From: Halotia branconii CENA392
Lineage (GTDB): Bacteria > Cyanobacteriota > Cyanobacteriia > Cyanobacteriales > Nostocaceae
Assembly (NCBI RefSeq): GCF_029953635.1
Contig: NZ_CP124543.1
Span: 1,529,455-1,593,454 of the forward strand
Length of the DNA: 64,000 nucleotides
Direction of reading: 5' to 3'
The notes beneath the pieces were generated by a model. It worked only from the letters and a program-made list of their open reading frames with translations. It was not told the origin of the DNA and made no database searches. How positions within the stretch are numbered: position 1 is the stretch's first letter; each line of letters starts with the position of its first letter. Position numbers and translations under genes: made by a program. Below, piece by piece: positions 9,294 to 17,811 of the stretch.

Positions 9294-9570
9294 TGGAAGG
9301 GGCTAGAAAAAGCAGAGGAGGCAGGGGAAGCAGGGGAAGCAGAGGAGCAGGGGGCAGGGAGCAGGGGAAGAGGCAGGGGAGCAGGGAGCAAGGAGAAAAG
9401 GAGAGAAGTGCGGTCTTGGGGTCTCCCCCTCCGGGTTCAGCAGTCCAACGCCAGTCGCTCCTGGGGGAAACCCCCATGACCGCGCTGGCTCCTCTTTGTT
9501 GGGACAACAAGACCGGGCTGCCTCACCAAGTGGAGCAACTTCGGGAGAAAGATTAAAGATTAGGTACACA
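9294..9570. repeat. Composite G-rich dispersed repeat, copy 1
   Basis: A purine-rich tract of aggggagcaggg-type units (about 9300-9400) is followed by a block beginning agtgcggtcttggggtctcc and ending at accaagtggagcaacttcgg (9528-9547). The same blocks recur near 26546-26760 (reverse), 31875-32262 (forward) and 61600-61700. Open frames across it on both strands are repeat translations, not genes. Confidence 0.75.
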
Positions 9571-9767
9571 TCTTTAAATTCAAGGCATTTTCTTAATTTC
9601 CTTCTTGCACCCTGCGCCCTGCCTCTCTGCTTTTTCTTTCTCCTCTGCACCCCGCACCCTGCCCCAATTCCTCTTAATTGCCCCATGCCCAATGCCCCAT
9701 TCCCAATACTCTTAGCCCAATTAAAAATTGAATTAATTCAATTTTTAATTTTTAATTCCCGATAGGG
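9571..9767. repeat. C-rich repeat tail and 28-bp perfect palindrome
   Basis: Tracts of ccctgc and atgcccaatgcccc-type units are followed by a perfect 28-bp palindrome at 9721-9748 (half site ttaaaaattgaatt). These are non-coding repeats directly before the GH57 gene; the palindrome could act in termination or regulation, but nothing shows it does. Confidence 0.6.
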
Positions 9768-12026
9768 ATGCCCAATACTTCATCATTTACTATGTCCCAT
9801 CCCCTCTACGTTGCTTTTATTTGGCATCAACATCAGCCGCTGTACAAATCTCCTGACAGCGGCGTTTCAGTTTCTTCTAGCCAAAAGTACCGTTTACCTT
9901 GGGTACGGTTGCATGGAACTAAAGATTATTTGGATTTAATATTAATCCTTGAAAAGTATCCTAAGTTACACCAAACGGTGAATTTAGTTCCATCGCTGAT
10001 ATTACAACTGGAAGACTACATTGCTGGCACAGCTTTTGACCCTTACCTGACAGCCAGTTTGACACCCGCTGAGCAATTAACTCAGCAACAACGAGAATTT
10101 ATTATCCAACATTTTTTTGATGCCAATCACCACACCTTGATTGATCCCCATCCTCGCTATAGCGAGTTATATCAGCAAAGGCAAGAAAAAGGGCAATCTT
10201 GGTGTTTAGCAAATTGGGAGTTGCCAGATTACAGTGATTTGTTGGCTTGGCACAATTTAGCGTGGATTGATCCGCTGTTTTGGGATGACCCGGAAATTGC
10301 AACTTGGTTAAAACAGGGTCGGAATTTTAGTTTAAGCGATCGCCAGCGCATTTATTCTAAACAGCGAGAAATTCTCAGTCGCATTATTCCTCAACACCGA
10401 AAAATGCAGGAAACTGGGCAATTAGAAGTTACCACTACACCCTACACTCATCCAATTTTACCTTTATTAGCTGATACCAATTCTGGGCAGGTAGCTGTGC
10501 CTTTAATGACACTGCCTAACTCCAGATTTCAATGGGTAGAAGATATTCCTCGCCACTTACAAAAAGCCTGGGATTTATATCAAGACCGCTTTGGGCAGGA
10601 GCCTCGTGGTTTATGGCCTTCCGAACAATCAGTAAGCCCGGAAATTTTGCCATACATTATTAAACAAGGATTTAAGTGGATTTGCTCAGATGAAGCCGTT
10701 TTAGGATGGACAAAGCAACACTTTTTCCACCGAGATGGTGCGGGGAACGTCCAAGAACCAGAATTACTATATCGACCATATCGCCTGGAAACCCCAGCAG
10801 GTGATTTGGCAATTGTGTTTCGTGACCACAGATTATCGGATCTAATCGGCTTTACATACGGGGCAATGTCGCCCAAACAAGCAGCCGCAGACTTAGTGGG
10901 ACACCTGCAAGCGATCGCTAAAATGCAAAAAGATCATCCTAGCGAACAACCTTGGTTAGTCACTATCGCTTTGGATGGAGAGAATTGCTGGGAATTTTAT
11001 CCCGAAGATGGTAAACCTTTCCTAGAAGCTTTATATCAAAACCTCAGTCACGAACCCCATCTAAAACTTGTTACTGTCTCAGAATTTATTGCACAATTTC
11101 CGCCTACTGCAACTATCCACCAAGAACAACTACATAGCGGTTCTTGGGTGGATGGCAGTTTCACTACTTGGATTGGCGATCCTGTTAAAAATCGTGCTTG
11201 GGACTACCTCACACATGCTAGGGAAACCCTCGCCAACCATCCCGAAGCGACAGAAGAAAATAACCCAGCAGCGTGGGAAGCTTTGTATGCCGCCGAGGGT
11301 TCTGACTGGTTTTGGTGGTTTGGGGAAGGACATTCTTCAAATCAAGATGCCATCTTCGACCAATTATTTCGAGAACATTTGTTTGGCATTTACAAAGCTT
11401 TAAATGAACCTATACCGCCATATCTCAGACAACCATTGGAGGTTCACGAAGCACGGGCAGATCATATCCCTGAAGGGTTTATTCATCCTGTAATTGATGG
11501 CAAGGGTGATGAACAAGACTGGGATAAAGCTGGACGCATAGAAATCGGTGGGGCGCGAGGCACAATGCATAACAGTAGTGTTGTTCAGCGTCTTTGGTAT
11601 GGGCTAGATCACCTGAATTTTTATTTGCGGTTAGATTTTAAAAGTGGTGTTGCACCAGGTCGCGATTTACCAGCAGATTTGAATTTGCTGTGGTTCTATC
11701 CCAATAAAACTATGAACAACAGCCCCATCCCTTTAGCAGATGTGCCTGATATCGCGCCAGTTAATTATCTCTTTCACCACCATTTAGAGATTAACTTGCT
11801 GACACAATCAATTCAGTTTCGAGAAGCAGCAGAACATTTTCAATGGCATCCCCGCTTTAGCCGCGCTCAAGTAGGTTTCAATACTTGTTTAGAAGTGGCA
11901 GTGCCGTGGGCAGATTTGCAAGTTCCACCCGATTATCCCCTGCGCTTGACTTTAGTGCTGTCGGATGAAGGATGTTTCCGTAATTATTTGCCGGAAAATA
12001 CTTTGATTCCGATTGACGTACCTTAG
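9768..12026 (+). CDS. Glycoside hydrolase family 57 protein (amylase/pullulanase/branching-type)
   Basis: The 752-residue protein starts with the GH57 signature WHQHQPLY near residues 18-25. The catalytic nucleophile motif GLWPSE gives Glu286, and the acid motif LDGENCWEFYPEDG gives Asp403. After the catalytic barrel and helical part, residues from about 570 carry a beta-sandwich module (PVIDGKGDEQDWDKA...) like the C-terminal domain of glucodextranase-type enzymes. GH57 enzymes act on alpha-glucans such as glycogen; the exact specificity is not readable. The ATG at 9792 (MSHPLYVAF) is an equally possible start because the first residues overlap repeat DNA. No signal peptide is seen. Downstream lies a MITE-like repeat rather than an operon partner. 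Confidence 0.87.
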   Translation: MPNTSSFTMSHPLYVAFIWHQHQPLYKSPDSGVSVSSSQKYRLPWVRLHGTKDYLDLILILEKYPKLHQTVNLVPSLILQLEDYIAGTAFDPYLTASLTPAEQLTQQQREFIIQHFFDANHHTLIDPHPRYSELYQQRQEKGQSWCLANWELPDYSDLLAWHNLAWIDPLFWDDPEIATWLKQGRNFSLSDRQRIYSKQREILSRIIPQHRKMQETGQLEVTTTPYTHPILPLLADTNSGQVAVPLMTLPNSRFQWVEDIPRHLQKAWDLYQDRFGQEPRGLWPSEQSVSPEILPYIIKQGFKWICSDEAVLGWTKQHFFHRDGAGNVQEPELLYRPYRLETPAGDLAIVFRDHRLSDLIGFTYGAMSPKQAAADLVGHLQAIAKMQKDHPSEQPWLVTIALDGENCWEFYPEDGKPFLEALYQNLSHEPHLKLVTVSEFIAQFPPTATIHQEQLHSGSWVDGSFTTWIGDPVKNRAWDYLTHARETLANHPEATEENNPAAWEALYAAEGSDWFWWFGEGHSSNQDAIFDQLFREHLFGIYKALNEPIPPYLRQPLEVHEARADHIPEGFIHPVIDGKGDEQDWDKAGRIEIGGARGTMHNSSVVQRLWYGLDHLNFYLRLDFKSGVAPGRDLPADLNLLWFYPNKTMNNSPIPLADVPDIAPVNYLFHHHLEINLLTQSIQFREAAEHFQWHPRFSRAQVGFNTCLEVAVPWADLQVPPDYPLRLTLVLSDEGCFRNYLPENTLIPIDVP

Positions 12027-12187
12027 TACAACATTTCGTTAAAATTGCTAAAATTATGCGTCCTTCTGCGTCTTGAAATACTACTTTTTTGACGCAGAAG
12101 AGCGCAATTGAAGGCGATTAAAAATATTCACATTTATTGTGAGCGATTTTAGATTAGGAGTATTGTGAAGCCAAAAATTATTGCAAA

Positions 12188-12290
12188 GACTTAGGACTTA
12201 CGCAATAACTCTCTGAAACTCCTATTCCTCTGTGTCCTCAGCGTCCTCAGCGGTTAAATTTTCCGTTACCTGTGCTTAAGTCCTAAGACT
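12188..12290. repeat. MITE-like element with terminal inverted repeats
   Basis: Inverted ends cttaggactta (12190-12200) and taagtcctaag (12277-12287) bound about 100 bp that includes the dispersed tgtgtcctcagcgtcctcag motif. There is no coding capacity. It fits a small non-autonomous element or repeat common in Nostocales and sits in the 406-bp spacer between the GH57 and kinase genes; the rest of that spacer is unremarkable. Confidence 0.55.
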
Positions 12291-12432
12291 GTCTTATTTT
12301 ATATCTCAGCGTTTTAATACATGACGCAAATGCAGTACTTGTGACGATTTTGCAAAGATACCGTAATAATACTAGCGCAAAATAAAGTTTATAGTTAAAT
12401 TAAAGACACTATAAAGTAGATTGCTTTGGCTG

Positions 12433-13524
12433 ATGAATCGTTTTACTGCGAAAACTCCCAATGTTCATGATTACAGCTTACAGCAGAATCAGCTTGGTCA
12501 AATGTGTGGCTCCAAGCAGCTGTTTCGCGATCGCTATAAAATATTGCGAATTATAGGTAGAGGTGGATTTGGCATCACATTTCTCGCTCAAGATGCTGTA
12601 CTGCCTGGGAATCCCCTGTGTGTAATTAAACAACTGTATCCAAAAGTGACTAGTGCTAAAAGTTGGCAAAATGCCTGTCAACGTTTTGAAAAAGAAGCAA
12701 AAACTTTAGGTCAACTCGGTAGTCATTCACAAATTCCCTTACTCTTAGACTATTTTCAAGGCAATGGAGAGTTTTATTTAGTTCAAGAATATATACATGG
12801 TCATACTTTAGCCACCGAAGTCAAGCAAAATGGCGTTAAGAGTGAAGCCGCAGTCAAACAGTTTTTACGGGAATTACTGCCAGTTGTGCGATATCTTCAT
12901 CAAAACCATGTAATTCATCGAGATATTAAGCCCCAGAATTTGCTGCGGTGTCAAGATGATCGGCGGTTAGTAGTGATAGATTTTGGTGCGGTGAAAGAAA
13001 AGCTGGCTGATGCTGGCGAAAATTCCATGAGTAAAACCGCAACTACTAATTTTGTCGGAACAATGGGATTTGCACCCCCAGAACAGTTTGCCCTGCGTCC
13101 AGTTTATGCCAGTGATATTTATGCAGTCGGTGTAACTTGTCTTTATTTACTGACTGGTAAATGGCCTTTAGAATTTGCACATGATAAGTATACTGGGGAG
13201 ATCTGTTGGCATCAAGAGGTAAATATCAGCGATAGTTTTACCCGGATTTTGGAACAAATGGTCAGAATTTCTTTAAAGGAGCGTTTTCAGACAGTTGATG
13301 ATGTGATTTTTGCTTTGGGTACTGAAAGTTATGCACCAATGTTAACTAACTGTTTGACTACCCAACCACTAAGCAGTAAATCTCAACCCACAGAAAAAAC
13401 TTCTCCGATATATATACCACCTGTAGCGCGAACTGCGATCGCTATCCGTGAATGGAAAGCTAAAATCAAAAACAAAAAGTCGTCTTATATGTTCAATAAT
13501 TACTTATCTTCAGTATCAAATTAA
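12433..13524 (+). CDS. Serine/threonine protein kinase (Hanks type)
   Basis: The 363-residue protein is essentially one kinase domain: glycine loop GRGGFG (42-47), ATP lysine in VIKQ (Lys66), catalytic loop HRDIKPQN with Asp164, DFG at 183-185, and APPEQ in place of APE. Only about 60 weakly conserved residues follow, with no sensor domain and no membrane helix. It lacks the N-terminal zinc-ribbon often found in cyanobacterial relatives, including the kinase gene just downstream. The frame extends to a TTG at 12421, but the ATG at 12433 is preferred; neither has a clear ribosome-binding site. The target is unknown. With the next gene it forms a same-strand pair separated by about 340 bp. Confidence 0.88.
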   Translation: MNRFTAKTPNVHDYSLQQNQLGQMCGSKQLFRDRYKILRIIGRGGFGITFLAQDAVLPGNPLCVIKQLYPKVTSAKSWQNACQRFEKEAKTLGQLGSHSQIPLLLDYFQGNGEFYLVQEYIHGHTLATEVKQNGVKSEAAVKQFLRELLPVVRYLHQNHVIHRDIKPQNLLRCQDDRRLVVIDFGAVKEKLADAGENSMSKTATTNFVGTMGFAPPEQFALRPVYASDIYAVGVTCLYLLTGKWPLEFAHDKYTGEICWHQEVNISDSFTRILEQMVRISLKERFQTVDDVIFALGTESYAPMLTNCLTTQPLSSKSQPTEKTSPIYIPPVARTAIAIREWKAKIKNKKSSYMFNNYLSSVSN

Positions 13525-13862
13525 TAAGTGAAGATAAATAAATTTAGTTATTGTTTTAACTATTAGCTATCATTCAAAACTGGCATTCAGTAAAATTTAA
13601 TTCATTCAAAATCAAGCATTATTACCAGAGTTTCCAGTTTTAGAAAATTTTTATCTCAGAATATTCTATAATCGATAAAATATTAGTTATCAGGCTCTTA
13701 AAGTTTTCTGGCATAGAAGAAAACTGACTAGCATTTACCAACATTGACTATACAAGTAACTCCCCAATCCCAACAGTTATCAGTTACTGTTCACTGATTT
13801 AAATCAAAGGAAATTTCGGGGTAACATAACATATTTTATAGTGCAGTCGCGCCTGTCAGATT
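13525..13862. other. Gene-free spacer between the two kinase genes
   Basis: AT-rich DNA without an open frame, hairpin with U-tract or repeat that I can support. Confidence 0.5.
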
Positions 13863-15905
13863 ATGATCTGCTGCTTGAATCCCGATTGCCTAGATCCCCT
13901 AAATCCTAATGGCAAGAAGTTGTGCCAAAGTTGTAGCACACCCTTAGTGCCACTTTTAAGAAATCGCTTCCGTGTCATCCGGGTACTTTCTGATGAAGGG
14001 GGATTTGGCAGAACTTATCTATCAGAAGATACAGATAAACTGAATGAACGTTGTGTAATCAAACAATTAGCACCAAAATTTCAAGGTACTTGGTCGCAAA
14101 AGAAAGCAATGGATTTATTTGCTGAAGAAGCAAAGCGACTACAAGAACTTGGAGAACATCCTCAAATACCAACTTTGATAGCTTACTTTGAGCAAGAAAA
14201 TTGCTTATATTTAGTGCAACAATTTGTGCACGGTCACAACTTGTTAAAAGAATTACAGCAGCGCAAAGCTTATAAACCTGGAGAAATTCAAGCAATTTTG
14301 CTGCATTTGTTACCTGTCCTCAAATTTATTCACGATCGCGGTGTCATTCACCGAGATATTAAACCAGAAAATATTATTCGCCGTCATGGTGATGGACGAT
14401 TAAGCTTAATTGATTTTGGTTCTTCCAAACAATTAACAGTAAAAGCTAAAAGTAAAGTCGGGACATCAATTGGTTCACATGGTTATTCGCCCCTAGAACA
14501 AATTAGAGACGGTAAAGCTTACCCAGCTAGTGACTTATTTGGTTTGGGCGCTACCTGCTTTCATCTATTAACAGGAACTTCTCCTTTTGCGTTGTGGATG
14601 GAATTTGGGTATGGTTGGGTGAATGACTGGCGGCAATATTTACGAACTCCATTGAGTGCTGAATTAGATTTTATTCTCGACAAGCTGTTAAAAAAAGATC
14701 TTCCGCAGCGCTATCAATCAGCTGATGAAGTCATTCAAGATTTAACTCCTAAACAACCACTCGCACTGTCATCAGCAGGTCAAACTTCTAGAAAATTACC
14801 AGCAACTCAAGCACCATTTTTACCAGCCAGATATACTCTATTGAGAAGTTTAGTCTTGGTAGCTGCTTTTGTTTTATTATTCGGTTTTAAAGAGTCTTGG
14901 TATCAGCAATATCATCAAATTCAGACTACTGTACTCTCCAAGTTGATGCATTTTCGCCAAAATTCAGACAAGGGTAATGCAGGTTTGGGTCGGTTGCCAA
15001 ACAATACTTTCAAGAAAATTTCTTTAGCTAGTACCATTAAAGGTGATGAAAAATCGGTTTTATCTGTTGCCATCAGTCCTGACGGTCAAATTATAGCCAG
15101 CAGTGGCGATCGCGATCGCATCATCAAACTGTGGAATCTCACAACTGGCAAACAAATCCGTATTTTAGCAGGGCATTCCCAAAGAGTGAATGTCGTCACT
15201 ATCAGCCCAGATAATCAAACCTTAGTCAGTGGAAGTGATGATAAAACCATCACAGTATGGAATCTGACAACAGGAAAAGAAATACGTACATTAATCGGGC
15301 ATTCCGACTCGGTTCAGGCATTAGCCATTAGCCCAGATGGCAAAACCCTAGTCAGTGGTAGTGATGACAACACAATTAAAGTGTGGAATCTAGCAACCGG
15401 AAGGCTAAGGCGTACTTTGACAGGACATAGATTCTGGGTGCGATCAGTAGCGATTAGTCCTGATGGTGAAACCCTAGCCAGCGGTAGCTTTGACAAAACA
15501 ATTAAAATTTGGTATCTGAGTAAAGATTATCCCATCCGCACACTGACAGGAAATACAGAAACAATAACATCCGTGGCCATTAGTCCCGATGGGAAGATTC
15601 TAGCTAGTGGCAGCCGCGATCGCACCATCAAATTGTGGAATTTAGCCACAGGAGCGAAAATTCGTACACTTATAGGACACGCCGAAACAGTCACATCTAT
15701 TGCTATTAGTCCAGATGGTAATACCCTCGCCAGTGCTAGCCGCGATCGCACCATCAAATTGTGGAATTTAGCCACAGGAGAAACAATTCGCACACTACTA
15801 GGACATGCTGATACTGTTACATCTATTACCTTTCGTCCTGATGGTAAAACTCTTGTTACAGGTAGTGAAGATAGTACAATCAAGATCTGGCACTTGTCTG
15901 ATTAA
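13863..15905 (+). CDS. Serine/threonine kinase with membrane segment and seven WD40 repeats
   Basis: The 680-residue protein starts with a small zinc-ribbon (Cys4, Cys9, Cys21, Cys24). A kinase domain follows: altered glycine loop SDEGGFG near 43-49, Lys67 in VIKQ, HRDIKPEN with Asp165, DFG at 184-186. A hydrophobic segment at about 327-342 probably crosses the membrane. From about residue 395 to the end are seven WD40 repeats (AISPDG..LASGS.D.TIKLWNL), enough for one complete beta-propeller. The kinase would be cytoplasmic and the propeller on the other side of the membrane, or both at the membrane face. The first glycine of the nucleotide loop is missing, but the catalytic residues are intact. 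Ligand and targets are unknown. Confidence 0.9.
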   Translation: MICCLNPDCLDPLNPNGKKLCQSCSTPLVPLLRNRFRVIRVLSDEGGFGRTYLSEDTDKLNERCVIKQLAPKFQGTWSQKKAMDLFAEEAKRLQELGEHPQIPTLIAYFEQENCLYLVQQFVHGHNLLKELQQRKAYKPGEIQAILLHLLPVLKFIHDRGVIHRDIKPENIIRRHGDGRLSLIDFGSSKQLTVKAKSKVGTSIGSHGYSPLEQIRDGKAYPASDLFGLGATCFHLLTGTSPFALWMEFGYGWVNDWRQYLRTPLSAELDFILDKLLKKDLPQRYQSADEVIQDLTPKQPLALSSAGQTSRKLPATQAPFLPARYTLLRSLVLVAAFVLLFGFKESWYQQYHQIQTTVLSKLMHFRQNSDKGNAGLGRLPNNTFKKISLASTIKGDEKSVLSVAISPDGQIIASSGDRDRIIKLWNLTTGKQIRILAGHSQRVNVVTISPDNQTLVSGSDDKTITVWNLTTGKEIRTLIGHSDSVQALAISPDGKTLVSGSDDNTIKVWNLATGRLRRTLTGHRFWVRSVAISPDGETLASGSFDKTIKIWYLSKDYPIRTLTGNTETITSVAISPDGKILASGSRDRTIKLWNLATGAKIRTLIGHAETVTSIAISPDGNTLASASRDRTIKLWNLATGETIRTLLGHADTVTSITFRPDGKTLVTGSEDSTIKIWHLSD

Positions 15906-15936
15906 AATAGCGCTTATCAGTTGTGTGCAGTGAATT

Positions 15937-16518
15937 ATGAATTTTAAAACATTAGTCTTTTATGGTTCCTACAGGAGCGATCGCCAGGGTATTAAAGCTG
16001 CCAGATTTATAATTGATCAGCTCAAGCAAAGAAACCATGAGGTAATTTTTGTAGATGCGAAGGAGTATGACTTTAGCATCTTAGACCGGATGTATAAGGA
16101 GTATGATCAAGGTCAGGCTCCTGCAAAAATGGAAGAATTGGCAGACCATATCCGAACAGCAGATGGTTTTGTAGTTATTGCGGGAGAATATAACCACTCT
16201 ATTCAGCCAGGGCTAAGTAATCTCATGGATCACTATCTAGAAGAATACTTTTTCCGTCCGGCTGGTATTGTTTCCTACTCAGCTGGTGGCTTTGGAGGAG
16301 TGCGGGCAGCTATACAGTTACGCGCTTTTTTGTCAGAAATGGGGATGTCCACTATTTCCAGCATTTTTTCCATTTCCAAAATAGGGAACTCTCTGGATGA
16401 AGCCGGTACTGCACAAGAAGCGACTTTGACAAAGAGAGTTAGTCAATTTTTGGATGAATTAGAGTGGTATGAAGAAGCATTGCAACGACAAAGAAAAGAA
16501 AAAGGAACCCCCTTCTAA
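15937..16518 (+). CDS. NADPH-dependent FMN reductase family flavoprotein
   Basis: The 193-residue protein has the flavodoxin-like fold of NADPH-dependent FMN reductases: an N-terminal phosphate-binding loop after the first strand (YGSYRSDRQG), the family motif GEYNHSIQPGLSNLMD, and the SAGGFGG loop. Members reduce flavins, quinones or azo dyes using NAD(P)H in the cytoplasm; the substrate here is unknown. It begins 31 bp after the WD40 kinase stop codon, close enough for co-transcription, though no functional link is evident. Confidence 0.83.
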   Translation: MNFKTLVFYGSYRSDRQGIKAARFIIDQLKQRNHEVIFVDAKEYDFSILDRMYKEYDQGQAPAKMEELADHIRTADGFVVIAGEYNHSIQPGLSNLMDHYLEEYFFRPAGIVSYSAGGFGGVRAAIQLRAFLSEMGMSTISSIFSISKIGNSLDEAGTAQEATLTKRVSQFLDELEWYEEALQRQRKEKGTPF

Positions 16519-16551
16519 TCAAATGATGCTGATGATTGTAAGCCAAAGTAG

Positions 16552-16644
16552 GTAAGCTGCGTAACAACTTATCACTTAAAGAAGAAACCGCGGCAAAAAA
16601 AAGCGTACCTCCATTACCAAACACGTAAGCTGCGTAACAACTTA
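16552..16644 (+). repeat. Pair of 20-bp direct repeats
   Basis: gtaagctgcgtaacaactta occurs exactly at 16552-16571 and again at 16625-16644, 73 bp apart, just downstream of the flavin reductase gene. The sequence between them is not coding. This may be a duplicated insertion scar or a binding-site pair. Confidence 0.6.
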
Positions 16645-16761
16645 ATCAGCAGAAGTAACCATTACAATCTTTACTGATCAAACCAGTACTGAATAATCAG
16701 CCTAGTAGTCTGACAAGTTAACTTTGCTGGGTTAATGTGAAAAAGTCCAGTTCTTTTCTCC

Positions 16762-16796
16762 CCCTGCTTCCCCTGCTTCCCCTGCTTCCCCTGCCT
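16762..16796 (+). repeat. 9-bp tandem repeat (ccctgcttc)
   Basis: Nearly four copies of ccctgcttc follow each other. A frame reads through them and would add a Leu/Pro-rich extension to the next gene, which I reject as coding. Confidence 0.65.
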
Positions 16797-16847
16797 GCCT
16801 CCACCTGTCATTTTTGGGTTGACAGACCACTAGTTTCGGATATTTTA

Positions 16848-17483
16848 GTGAAACGAGACTCCATTTATTACCAAATATTTAAACGCTTTCCGGCGTTAAT
16901 TTTTGAACTAGTTGATTACCGTCTTGAACAGGTGCAGAACTATCGATTTGAGTCAGTTGAGGTGAAAGAAACCTCCTTTCGCATTGATGGTGTCTTTTTA
17001 CCTCCAGAAGGTGCAACACCCAGGATTATATTTTTTGCAGAAGTTCAATTCCAGAGCGATGAAGGTTTGTATCATCGGTTTTTTACCGAATCAATGATGT
17101 ATTTGAACCGGAATCGGTCTGAATACGATGACTGGTACTGTGTGGTAATTTTTCCATCACGCTCTTTGGAACCAAGCGATACAAGAACTCATCGAATATT
17201 TTTAAACAGCGACCAAGTGCAGCGCATTTATTTGGATGAGTTAGGTACTTCTAATACTCTGCCAATAGGCATTAATTTAATGCAGTTGACAATCGCCTCA
17301 GAGAAGGTGATGGCAGAGCAAGCTCGTCTATTAATTGAACGGGTACAATTAGAGTTAACTGGCACACTGCCGAAAAACGAGATAATAAGTAGTTGGACAA
17401 AAATATTTACAGTCATTGCGAGCAAAGCGAAGCAATCCCAGCCCTTGCGATTGCTTCATTCCGCTTCGCTCCATTCGCAATGA
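16848..17483 (+). CDS. DUF2887-type putative PD-(D/E)XK nuclease, truncated by a palindromic repeat
   Basis: From the GTG at 16848 (residues VKRDSIYYQIFKRFPALIFE) the product is a DUF2887/Rpn-like protein, often annotated as a transposase-like nuclease. A candidate nuclease core is visible as the Asp in RIDGVFLPPE and the Glu/Gln in FFAEVQFQ. The frame is open upstream to 16737 only through a CT-rich repeat, so that extension is not used. After about residue 188 the reading frame enters a 72-bp palindromic repeat (17413-17484), which supplies the last 23 residues and the stop. The natural C-terminus continues in another frame from about 17494. The gene is therefore disrupted and the shortened protein is probably inactive. 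Confidence 0.7.
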   Translation: MKRDSIYYQIFKRFPALIFELVDYRLEQVQNYRFESVEVKETSFRIDGVFLPPEGATPRIIFFAEVQFQSDEGLYHRFFTESMMYLNRNRSEYDDWYCVVIFPSRSLEPSDTRTHRIFLNSDQVQRIYLDELGTSNTLPIGINLMQLTIASEKVMAEQARLLIERVQLELTGTLPKNEIISSWTKIFTVIASKAKQSQPLRLLHSASLHSQ

Positions 17484-17484
17484 C
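17413..17484. mobile_element. 72-bp palindromic repeat element inserted in a gene
   Basis: The ends gtcattgcga (17413-17422) and tcgcaatgac (17475-17484) are exact inverted complements. Inside are further inverted pieces such as gcgaagcaatc and gattgcttc. This is the widespread gtcattgcgagc-type palindromic element. It sits inside the DUF2887 gene and provides that gene's present stop codon. It has no coding capacity, so it must have moved with help from elsewhere. Confidence 0.72.
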
Positions 17485-17493
17485 ATTGTGTAA

Positions 17494-17769
17494 TTAATTC
17501 TGTCTGGTTACTTAGATATTATTACTACGATTGCTGTTTACAAGTTTTTTCAGTTAAGCCGTGAAGAGGTGGAAGCCATGTTGGGACTGAACATTGAAGA
17601 AACACGAATCTACCAAGACTTGGAACGTCAAACCAAATTAAAAGCAGCAGCACGCTTTTTGAGCATGGGCTACAGCATCTTTGAAGTGGCAAAGGCTGTT
17701 GATTTATCCGTTGAGGAAATCACAACAGAGGTGGTAAATTCTCAAACTCCCACAGAACAAGCAGAGTGA
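17494..17769 (+). pseudogene. C-terminal remnant of the interrupted DUF2887 gene
   Basis: The open frame after the palindromic element reads YLDIITTIAVYKFFQLSREE, then VEAMLGLNIEETRIYQ, and ends NSQTPTEQAE. The VYKFxQLSREEVEAMLGL stretch is the usual C-terminal region of DUF2887 proteins. It lies one frame away from the N-terminal part (inserted length congruent to 1 modulo 3), consistent with a 72-bp element plus a few duplicated target bases. An internal ATG at 17569 would give a 66-residue peptide, unlikely to act alone. Confidence 0.68.
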
Positions 17770-17811
17770 GTAGAAGAACGTAAACGCTATGTCAAAGTAT
17801 GATAATTAATA

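Noticed and set aside
9286..9765. Three overlapping open frames on both strands
   Set aside because: They are translations of the G-rich composite repeat and its C-rich tail (Leu/Pro/Ser-rich).
10102..11403. Other-frame open frames inside the GH57 gene
   Set aside because: They are fully inside a well-supported enzyme gene and lack family features.
15314..15883. Antisense open frames in the WD40 region
   Set aside because: They mirror the repeated WD40 sequence and have no independent support.
16737..16847. Leu/Pro-rich N-terminal extension of the DUF2887 gene
   Set aside because: Encoded by a 9-bp tandem repeat; the family starts near the GTG at 16848.
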